A DNA stretch of 64,000 bases, from contig AP026538.1 in assembly GCA_026075535.2 (NCBI GenBank), forward strand, positions 15,694,337 to 15,758,336, given 5' to 3'. The notes under the pieces were generated by a model. That model was not told where the DNA came from. It saw only the letters and a list, made by a program, of their open reading frames with translations, and ran no database searches. The translations under genes were made by a program, and so were the position numbers. The DNA comes from Tricholoma matsutake (lineage: Eukaryota > Basidiomycota > Agaricomycetes > Agaricales > Tricholomataceae). Positions 56,660-64,000 of this stretch are shown here, piece after piece (the first letter of the stretch is position 1; each line of letters opens with the position of its first letter).

Positions 56660-56880
56660 GAATCCGACTGGACTCCCAGTGGACTCCAACCAGACTCCAA
56701 CTGGACTCCACTGGACCAGTCCGGGTGGAATCTGGTGTTTGAGTGGATTCCACTCGGAGTCCAGTCGGACTGGACTGGGACTGGACTGGCAACTGGCTGG
56801 TGACCAGTCCCAGTGGACTCCAGTTGGACTCCAGTTGGACTCCGGTCAGTCCAGTCAGACTCCAGTCGGAGTCCAACGGG
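56660..56880. repeat. subterminal 10-bp-period array of B5, right end
   Basis: Repeats of the form ACTGGACTCC / GTTGGACTCC run at about one per helical turn over some 220 bp, with both orientations (GGAGTCCA) mixed. The left end of B5 has a shorter array (55055-55130). Confidence 0.8.
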
Positions 56881-56905
56881 AAAGGTGGGGGAGTGTAAAG
56901 ACCTC

Positions 56906-56913
56906 CTCCTATG
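56906..56913. repeat. target site duplication of element B5, right copy
   Basis: CTCCTATG, identical to 55019-55026; the LTR sequence continues with ACCCCAACC as in copy 1. Confidence 0.93.
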
Positions 56914-57102
56914 ACCCCAACCAAAACTCGCCCACACACAACCAGAAACTCTCAGCGCGCCGGCACCATTCCAGGGATCTCTGCAATTCAGCAATCCACA
57001 CTTCCTAGTCCACGACCCGCCACAACATTCGGAGTATCTTCCAGACCTTCCAACATTTTTTGACAAATTGGCTCCAGAGCCCCATCAATCAGTGCAAACC
57101 TC

Positions 57103-58269
57103 ATGTCTACTCAAGCTCAACAATCTCCCGCAAATCTGGAAGAACCCTGACCCACAACTCCCCTTGAGTATGTAGGGGGCATCAACCAGCCTGAACCCTA
57201 TGGGTTGGAAGATTGTGGTCTAGAGGACAGACCTCCCAGCAGACCTGACGACCCTAATGGTCCAGATGGCCCTGGGGGTGACCCCGATCCCAATGATCCT
57301 GATGATCAACCTCCCATGGGGGGAAACCCTGATCCAGGAGATAGGTTCATAGATGTTCTTTACAACCTCTCATAGAGTATCCACACCCTCCGACAAAACA
57401 ATGCACCCAAGACCAAGAAAATCAAAGTTCATGACCCCAACACTTTTGATGGCTCCAACCCAAAGAAACTTAGAGACTTCCTAGTCTCATGTAATCTTCA
57501 TTTCCATGACCGTCCACACATATTTTCTTCTGATGAGAAAAAGATCATATTTATCCTTTCTTATCTCAAGGGATCAGCTCTCAGTTGGTTTGAACCCAGT
57601 CTTAATGACCCGACTGATTCCGCACACTGGATGTGGGATTATGAAGCTTTCCTCACCGAGCTAGAGAGCAACTTTGGCCCACACGACCTGGTCAGGGATG
57701 CGGAAAAAGCCCTTTCCGACTTAGCAATGAAAAAAGGTGGTTGCATCACAAAGTATAACGTTGACTTCTGGGAGTTAGCTTCTAGGGTCAACTGGAATGA
57801 GGCAGCTCTTCATGACCACTATTTCCATGGTCTTCCACTCTGACTTCGCATAGAAGTCTTTCGGAGTGGTAAACCTGACACCCTTGCAGGACTGCAACGA
57901 TATCTACTGGATGCAGGAGGATGAAACCTGATTTGAAACTAAGAATTCTGGAAACTCTTCTACCCCTGTCAAGAAGGACACCCCCAAAAGTTCCTCCCAG
58001 TCTACCAATCAATCCTCTTTGAACTCCGCTTGGGGTAGCTCCTCCAACCAGCAGTCTTCTGTGACAAAGAACACTTCCAAGTCGTGCATCTCTGATAAGT
58101 TGGGGAAGAACAGCAAACTTAATGTGAAGAATGAGAACATCGCATGAGGGAAAGACTTTGCCTCTACTGCGGTGAAGAAGGGCATGTAGCAGGGAACTGC
58201 CCAAAATCTAGAGCTGCAAAAGCCCATGCATCCACTGTGATTCCCAAATCCACAGACTCAGAAAAATAG
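57103..58269 (+). pseudogene. gag: gypsy copy 2 gag, broken
   Basis: It aligns along its length with the copy 1 Gag. Stops occur near 57148 (TGA where copy 1 has CGA), 57374 (TAG for GAG) and 57841 (TGA for CGG). A short deletion after that removes the LRLKAQ region (near 57890). A zinc knuckle (CLYCGEEGHVAGNC) remains near 58160 in another frame. It ends at the same TAG (58267-58269) as copy 1. Confidence 0.85.
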
Positions 58270-59763
58270 TCTGCAACCCTCAGGATACAGCCATTGGGGC
58301 TGGGGGTTGCATTGACCTTACCCATTTGGCTGCCTACGTTCATCTCAATGCATCTGCTCTTTCCAACCCTGACTCCCTAATCACTCTCTGAACTATTCCT
58401 GACCATTCCGCCCCTGTCCAAACCCTTATTGATTCTGGTTCCTCCCATTGCTTCAATGCTCAATCTGTCATTTTATGTAACCTCGCTAGACTCTTCCTGT
58501 TCCACAGTACTTGGTCATAACTGGCTGAAGCAATACAATCTGTTGATTGACTGGTCTTCAAGCCGAATCACTTTCCGCTCTGCTGATGATAGAGGTTCAG
58601 CACCCCAGACGTCACCTTTGGCCCCGAACCTTCCGGTAGAAATCCTTGAATCCTCCACACTTTCCGAACCCCCCATTCCTCCTAAGTCTACACCTCCCAA
58701 CATCTCTTTCATCAACGCTGCCACTTATGTGCATGCTAGCAAACTCCCTGGGGCAGTAGCCTTCCAGATGACCTTTACTCCAGAAGGATTATCCGCCCAC
58801 TCTACCCAATCTTCACCCCCACTAGATTTATCTGACATTCCCGCTGAGTATCATGAATTCACTGACATCTTTAATAAGACTAAGGCAGGCACCCTTCCTC
58901 CACATCATCCTTACGACCTCAAGATAGAGACAGAGGATAATGCTCCCCCTCCTCCAGGTCGCATGTACTCCCTCTCTCCCTCTGAATTAGAAGCCTTACG
59001 AGTTTTCATTGACGAAAATGTCTGCTCAGGTTTCATTCACCCTTCTAAGTCTCCACATGGCACTCCAATTCTCTTCATCAAGAAAAAGGATGGTAGTCTC
59101 CAACTTTGTGTCGACTACTGAGGACTCAACCATCTTACGAAAAAAGACTGCTATCCCCTTCCTCTCATTTCTGACCTCCTCGACTCTCCCCGGAAAGCCC
59201 ACTTGTTCACCAAGATAGACTTGCGGCATGCTTACCACCTAGTCTGCATTGCGGATGGTGATGAATGGAAAACTACTTTCCACACCCGCTATGGATCCTT
59301 TGAGTGGTTGGTGGTTCCCTTTGGACTCACTAATGCACCCGCAGCATTCCAGTGTTTTATGAACGACATCTTCAGCGACATGCTGGATGTTTGTGTCATC
59401 ATGTACCTCGACAACATCCTGATCTATTCAGATGACAAGTCCCAGCACGGGGCTCATGTTAAAGAAGTCCTCCACTGTCTCCAGAAAAATGGACTTTATG
59501 CCTCTCCACAGAAATGTGAGTTCCACAAAGACACCGTTGAATATTTAGGTTTCATCCTTTCACCGGATGGGCTGTGGATGTCCAAGGATAAAGTCAAAAC
59601 CATGCTCGACTGGCCCAAGCCTAGGAAGGCTAAGGACATCCAATCCTTCTTAGGCTTTTGAAATTTTTACCGCCATTTCATTAACAGCTATTCAGACATT
59701 GTCATCCCACTTACCCGCTTGACGTGGAAATCTTCACCTTGGGACTTCAACAAGAAGTGCCGT
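58270..59763 (+). pseudogene. pol: gypsy copy 2 protease and reverse transcriptase, broken
   Basis: The protease motif LIDSGSSHCF is present, but about 130 bp that copy 1 has just after it are deleted (near 58450). RT follows: KKDGSLQLCVDY-stop-GLNHLT (TGA at 59119-59121, CGA in copy 1), [20 protein letters not shown], and YLDN (59404-59415) in place of YLDD. FLGF-stop-NFYRHF has a TGA at 59659-59661 where copy 1 has Cys. The sequence is cut at 59763 by the inserted LTR element. Confidence 0.88.
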
Positions 59764-59994
59764 TGTAGCCGTGGCAGTAGCGCACATAGCAGAGTCCATA
59801 GCAGAGCCATGCCAGAGTCCGGCATTCCCCTTAGTGGTCATGTGACCTCGTAGATAGACATGCGCATGTGGTAGACAGAGAATCATCTTTGCTTGTCCAT
59901 GTCCTTTCCGACTCGTGTCTAGTAGTAGATGTGAGCCCTGTCCGAACCGTCTCGTCTAGTAGTAGACGAGACCCTAAGAGACCGCACGGCTCCA
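59764..59994 (+). repeat. 5' LTR of the gag-protease element
   Basis: 231 bp, from TGTAGCC to GGCTCCA. It contains a hairpin with GTCTCGTCTA / TAGACGAGAC stems (about 59949-59972) that is degraded in the 3' LTR. Confidence 0.9.
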
Positions 59995-59995
59995 T

Positions 59996-60020
59996 CTGGT
60001 GACAACTGGGAATTCGAACT
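59996..60020 (+). promoter_or_regulatory. primer binding site of the gag-protease element
   Basis: TGGTGACAACTGGG follows the 5' LTR by two to three bases, as expected for a tRNA primer ending in CCA. The next bases, AATTCGAAC, resemble the complement of a tRNA T-loop, so pairing may extend into the T arm. The tRNA was not identified. Confidence 0.55.
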
Positions 60021-60022
60021 TG

Positions 60023-61708
60023 ATGCACACAGCCAACCACTTTCATTTCCACAAGTCGCTCCTTCTCGTCTCATTTATCTCAGTTACCATCCTTTTCAGC
60101 TCAACGTCGCCCTCTGATTGCTTGCCCACATTCATTATTGTCTACATCTGTGACACCCAATCGCATCCCTGCAACATGCACCCATCTATGCACCTCATGT
60201 TGTGCATCCTGCTCCACCTCATGGTGAGCCTTGCATCCGCAACACTGGCTAAACCTGTACGACGCGACCCTAGGGGCAGATTTCTGCCTGCCACTTCGAT
60301 GACTGTGCCAAGTGAAGCACCATCCCTAACTACCTCGTACATATTCCCATCATTACCCAACCTCGCAACCAGCCCAACTCCCACCTTCGAGTATATACTA
60401 TCACCTGTACCCCCGTCTACACCTCAGCTCTCTACAACCCCACCCGACGACAACGACTTCATGCCCGAGAATGTCAAACCGTTCTGGGGCGACAATGAAC
60501 ATCCAGAGGAGAGCCCTCAGGACTTCCTAAAAGTGATGCAACCCTGGGGCCTCAACAAAACCAATGCCACGGACACACAGAAGCTGGAGAACTTTGGGCT
60601 CAACCTGAAATTGAACGCCGCAGCAGAACAATGGTTCGACAACCTACCTACCACCGACATCGACACCTGGGACCACCTCGTCAGTGCATTCAAGAGGAAG
60701 TGGCCGAGCAAAGCGCCCACCATGAAGACCATCGAGGAGAAGCAGGCGGTGCTAGAGCAAACCACGATTAGCAAAGAAGAGGTGGGGAAACGAGTGGTGA
60801 CAAATGGAGTAGAAGAACTCATGCACATTGTATGGGCTGACAAGATAGAGCATCTTGCAGCCGCAATCCCAGATGCCAACGGTTTGTTGGTCAACTCCAT
60901 TCGCAGATCAATGCCAAAGGTTCTACAGAAGGTAATGGGATCAGGGCACACCACCTGGGCATCATTCTGCAATGCTGTACATGCAGCTACAGTCACCCAG
61001 ATCGCCGAGGCAAAAGAGGAAGAGAAGGAAGGACAGGAGTTATGAGAGCAGGTAAAGAAGTTACAGGAACTATGTGAGATGTCTGCATGAGATGTCACGA
61101 ACGCACTCCAACAGCTCACCCTCAATGCACCACCCCCCATTCCCCGATTCCCAATGCTCCGAACACAACCACCCAGCACCCCAAACTATTACCCTGCACC
61201 AATGCTCAATGTGAACAACCAGGCCCCACGCACCACCTACCAAACACCGGAACAACCAGCATACCAGCAGAATAGAACCCCTGCCAAGTGCATGAATGAT
61301 GTCATAAGGCTCACACTCCCCATCCACCCAAACACCCCAGCCGGCTGGCCTTTGTATGAGGCCCAGATCATGAAGTGGCACACTGAATATGCCAGACAGC
61401 AAGTGAGCGAGACACATCCATACCCACTCTCACCCAGAACCATGCCTGTTGCGTCAGGAGAGTGCTGGAGGTGTGGCTTGCCAGCACACATGGGCCCCAG
61501 CTGCGACAGCTCCACGCTGGTCCCAAGATCGGAAAGTCGCTGGAGATCCATCGCTGCATCTATCAAACGCAGCTGCCCACCAAATGTAACAAGAAACGTC
61601 AACCTCATCAATGAGATCAGTCCATGGGCATCAAGGGAAGAGTACGACCAGCAAGTGATCACCAACTACTTAGCAAGTCAGGGAAAAGGACCGGGGTTGT
61701 CAGCATAG
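60023..61708 (+). pseudogene. gag: Gag of the short LTR element (two internal stops)
   Basis: The first ATG after the primer site is 60023; the conserved part starts at KPVRRDPRGRFLPAT (about 60255). The gag core reads ENFGLNLKLNAAAEQWFDNL, then DTWDHLVSAFKRKWPSKAP. TGA stops at 61043-61045 and 61088-61090 both sit where Arg CGA would keep the frame. After them comes a Pro/Asn/Gln-rich linker and one CCHC knuckle CWRCGLPAHMGPSC (about 61460-61505). The frame ends at 61708, and the protease region follows in the -1 frame. Confidence 0.82.
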
Positions 61709-62121
61709 AACAAGAGGTCCCGCTGACGACCCAAGGAAATGAGCATGATAGCAGAGCAACGGTCCTTGGGTGTGAGAAGGCATCATCCAAGGACAGTGAA
61801 ATGCCGCTGAGTGCAAGGTTTACCATAGAGAAGGAAGACAAACTCTTACTTACAGATGCGAATAGTAAACTAGACACCACCATGTACACCGCCCAAGCAG
61901 AATCTCATATCGTTGATCTGTATTGCATGGAGAGCAACGATGACAAAACAAGAACCACACCATTCCAATACACGGTCAAATTACATGGAGCACAAGGAGA
62001 AATCATGAGGCTAAATAGCACATTCGACGATGGAGCAATGGTGAACACCGTTGATCTCCAGACATTCCGAACTGTCAAGCACCACCTCGAAACACTGGGG
62101 AAGTCAAATTGTATCAATTGA
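61690..62121 (+). CDS. protease-like segment of the short LTR element
   Basis: This is a frame -1 to gag, overlapping its end. It reads KLHGAQGEIMRLNSTFDDGA, where FDDGAMVN fits the D-[ST]-G-like active site loop of retropepsin relatives with Asp-Gly-Ala. It stops at LGKSNCIN, soon after the active site, so the domain is short. No RT follows. Whether it is an active protease is unclear. Confidence 0.5.
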   Translation, partial: TGVVSIEQEVPLTTQGNEHDSRATVLGCEKASSKDSEMPLSARFTIEKEDKLLLTDANSKLDTTMYTAQAESHIVDLYCMESNDDKTRTTPFQYTVKLHGAQGEIMRLNSTFDDGAMVNTVDLQTFRTVKHHLETLGKSNCIN

Positions 62122-62216
62122 GGGTAAGGCATTGGTGCCTTGTACATACATAATTCTCTCTTCCTTCCCTGAGTTGAGATTGCAACAAGGGTGTTGCTAT
62201 TGTGTAGGGGGGTACA

Positions 62217-62447
62217 TGTAGCCATGGCAGTAGCGCACATAGCAGTGTCCATAGCAGAGCCGTGCCAGAGTCCGGCATTCCCCTTAGTGGTCACGTGACC
62301 TCGTAGATAGACATGCGCATGTGATAGACAGAGAATCATCTTTGCTTGTCTGTGTCCTTTCCAACTCACATCTAGTAGTAGACACAAGCCCTGTCCGAAC
62401 TGTTTCATCTAGTAGTAGACAAGACCCTAAGAGACTGCATGGCTCCA
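62217..62447 (+). repeat. 3' LTR of the gag-protease element
   Basis: 231 bp, the same length as the 5' LTR. I count about 21 differences, 20 of them transitions, almost all at CpG sites or at sites reading TG in one LTR and CA in the other. Confidence 0.9.
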
Positions 62448-62451
62448 CCAT

Positions 62452-63366
62452 GACACCTTTGAAAGGCTCAAACAAGAATTCCCTCATGCACCCATCTTAA
62501 CTCAATGGGTACCCGACTCACAGATGGTACTCGAAACCGATGCTTCTGACTATGCCCTAGTGGCTATCCTTTCGGTTTACACTGCAGATGGAGAAATCCA
62601 TCCAGTCGCTTTCCATTCCCGCTCCTTTAATCCCGCTGAACTAAATTATGACACCCATGACAAGGAACTCTTGGCCATCTTTGAAGCCTTCAAACACTGG
62701 CAACAGTATTTCGAGGGTTCCACAAACCCAGTTGATGTAGTCACCGACCACAAAAGTCTTGAGTACTTCAGCACTACTAAGTTGCTCACCTGCCGCCAGG
62801 CCCGTTGGTCTGAATACCTTTCCCAGTTCAATCTCGTCATCCGCTTCCACCCTGGAAAATTAGGGGCCAAGCCAGATGCACTCACTAGATGTTGGGATGT
62901 CTACTGCAAAGGGGGAAATAGCAACTTCACCTCTGTAAACCCGACCAACTTCCGACCGGTATTCACACAGGAACAACTCACCTCTTCCCTCTGCGTCACC
63001 TATCTTGCCACACCCATCCTTCGACAAGCAGTAATCATGGATGTTGAGAAACTCCACAGTGACATCCGCACCTCTCTTCCCCTTGACCCTCTATCTTCCG
63101 TTCATCTCCCAACACCCATCAACCCCAACTGGACCATAGACGAGGCAGGACTTCTCCGCCACTTCAACCAGATTTATGTTCCAGACGTCATGGATCTCCA
63201 CCTCAAGGTCCTTCAATACAAACATGATCATATCCTCTCTGGCCACTTCGGACAAAACAAAACCCAGCAGCTTGTCCACCGGGAATATGTCTGGCCAAAC
63301 CTCCGCACCTTTGTCTGGGAATTCTGCAAATCCTGTACGACTTGCAAGCGATCCAAATCACCTTGA
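62452..63366 (+). pseudogene. pol: gypsy copy 2 RNase H and integrase zinc finger
   Basis: This continues pol after the nested element. RNase H has ETDASDYALVAIL, HDKELLAIFEAF, TDHKSLEYF and KPDALTR. The integrase N-terminal H2C2 finger follows (HDHILSGHFGQNKTQQLVHR ... CKSCTTCKRSKSP), ending in a TGA at 63364-63366. This is the longest intact part of copy 2 pol. Confidence 0.88.
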
Positions 63367-64000
63367 CACAAGCCCTATGGGTTCCTAAAGCAACTTCTGG
63401 TTCTGGAACAACCTTGTAATTCCATCTCCATGGACTTCATTGAACAACTACCCAACTCTGACGGTCATACCACTATCCTGGTCATCATTGACTGCTTCAC
63501 CAAACAAGGCATCTTCATCCCAATGGTCAATGAAATCACAGCCCAAGAACTAGCCAACCTATTCGTCCTCCACGTCTTCTCCAAGCATGGCATTCCATTG
63601 CACGTCACTTGCAACCGGGGATCCGAGTTTGTCTCTCATTTCTTCTGCTCTCTCGGAAAAGCACTCGACATGCAGATCCACTTCACTTCTGGTTATCATC
63701 CACAAGGTGATGGTCAGACAGGACGACTTAACCAGACCTTGGAACAGTACCTCCAGATCTTCTGTAACTATCAGCAAGATGACTGGTCTCAACTCCTTCC
63801 CTTAGGCGAATTTGCCTACAACAATGCGCCTGCTGCCTCTGCTGGTGTATCCCCTTTCTTTGCCAACAAAGGCTATCACCCGAACATTTCTGTCTTTCCA
63901 GAATGCGACTTAGCCTCACAGCACACCTGTGAATTTGTCATTGACTTAGACGACCTTCCTTCATCAGGAGCTTCGGAAACAGCTTGCGGCTGCTCAAGAG
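63367..64000 (+). pseudogene. pol: gypsy copy 2 integrase core, catalytic residues lost, cut by window end
   Basis: The core reads NSISMDFIEQLPNSDGHTTI, VIIDCFTKQGIF, then VTCNRGSEFVSHFF where SDRGSEF is usual, so the second catalytic Asp is Asn (63613-63615). GDGQTGRLNQTLEQYLQIF has Gly (63721-63723) where the catalytic Glu normally sits. The rest (LLPLGEFAYNNAPAASAGVS, FFANKGYHPN) is typical of Ty3/gypsy integrase. There is a probable frame change near 63960. Confidence 0.85.

Larger units (their letters stand above)
55027..56905. mobile_element. element B5: non-autonomous member of the C/B3/B4 family, 8-bp target duplication
   Basis: The left end is CAGTACTTTACAGTCCCCC; the right end read inward is GAGGTCTTTACACTCCCCC. 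It is flanked by CTCCTATG (55019-55026 and 56906-56913) inside the gypsy LTR. Inside: GGAGTCCAAGT repeats, an outward minus-strand tRNA-like unit (55209-55293), two G/C hairpins (55455-55479, 55507-55540), four class-A palindromes (55617-55900), three minus-strand introns (55954-56287), two palindromes (56143-56175, 56291-56324), an outward plus-strand tRNA-like unit (56563-56647) and a long 10-bp repeat array (56660-56880). It has the same order as B4, inverted. Confidence 0.93.
54290..57102 (+). repeat. 5' LTR and leader of gypsy copy 2 (split by B5)
   Basis: 54290-55026 and 56914-57102 align to copy 1 (4067 to 3130 on the minus strand). The exact inner LTR end was not determined. The LTR half before the insertion holds the conserved TTAACAGTATATACAAACTC. 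Confidence 0.7.
59764..62447 (+). mobile_element. short LTR retrotransposon with gag and protease only (TR-GAG-like), nested in gypsy pol
   Basis: Two 231-bp LTRs (59764-59994, 62217-62447) start TGTAGCC and end GGCTCCA. Flanks are CCGT (59760-59763) and CCAT (62448-62451), a 4-bp duplication with one CpG-type change. Between the LTRs lie a primer binding site, a gag ORF, a protease-like segment in the -1 frame and a G-run just before the 3' LTR. There is no RT, RNase H or integrase, so the element depends on other elements for movement. Plants have comparable non-autonomous TR-GAG elements. Confidence 0.9.
54290..64000 (+). mobile_element. Ty3/gypsy LTR retrotransposon, copy 2 (two nested insertions, right end outside window)
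   Basis: Order: LTR and leader from 54290 (TGTCACAATCC), element B5 inserted at 55027-56905, gag 57103-58269, protease and RT 58270-59763, an LTR element inserted at 59764-62447, then RNase H and integrase to the window end. It is the same family as copy 1. Multiple stops, a deletion in protease and substitutions in RT and integrase make it inactive. Confidence 0.92.

Noticed and set aside
1..64000. CRISPR arrays, ribosome binding sites, rRNA or bacterial operons
   Set aside because: None is present. The repeats seen are transposon-derived and the genes have spliceosomal introns.

Overview
This looks like a transposon graveyard from a basidiomycete fungus, most likely an agaricomycete. The reasons are the KDZ transposase with two Cys clusters, a Helitron with a ubiquitin-protease-like tail, a tnp2-type CACTA transposase, DIRS-like and Ty3/gypsy elements, and 50-65 nt introns with CTAAC-like branch sites. 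I see no housekeeping gene and no prokaryotic feature. The species cannot be determined. Almost every coding unit is broken, and many breaks sit at former CpG sites, which suggests methylation-linked C-to-T decay.

Layout: 1-4067 (-) Ty3/gypsy copy 1. 4068-4617 fragment of a non-autonomous DNA-element core. 4618-5879 Helitron 3' fragment. 6161-9435 an unrecognised gene-like stretch split by element A (6954-8577, 8-bp target duplication). 9436-10039 element B, carrying a large inverted repeat. 10040-about 16285 element C, a KDZ transposon. 16284-18028 DIRS copy A, internally deleted. 19430-24840 two decayed multi-exon genes of unknown function. 24919-28640 minus-strand coding sequence, with element B3 (26517-27982) between its two parts. 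29218-31680 a decayed gene with a tandem 5' duplication. 33134-35640 a decayed Spt5-like gene. About 36460-44962 a Helitron with a SINE in its tail. 44963-47656 DIRS copy B. 48421-53685 (-) CACTA transposase split by element B4 (49601-51365). 54290-64000 (+) Ty3/gypsy copy 2, split by element B5 (55027-56905) and by a gag-protease-only LTR element (59764-62447).

The most interesting system is the family made of elements C, B3, B4 and B5. Its two termini differ (GAGGTCTTTACA at one end, CAGTACTTTACA at the other). B4 and B5 have perfect 8-bp target duplications. Inside each terminus lies an array of roughly 10-bp repeats, and then a tRNA-like Pol III unit that reads outward. A different tRNA type sits at each end, and six of the seven visible copies have a T-run terminator. 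The full-size member, C, carries KDZ transposase and accessory genes. The short members instead carry tandem exon-intron modules with good splice signals, each next to a palindrome containing CCCAAACGACG. The same modules also occur in element A, whose TAGTGTTT termini are unrelated.

Nesting gives relative ages. B5 entered the gypsy copy 2 LTR, the gag-protease element entered gypsy copy 2 pol, B4 entered the CACTA gene, the SINE entered the Helitron, and gypsy copy 1 entered a core fragment.
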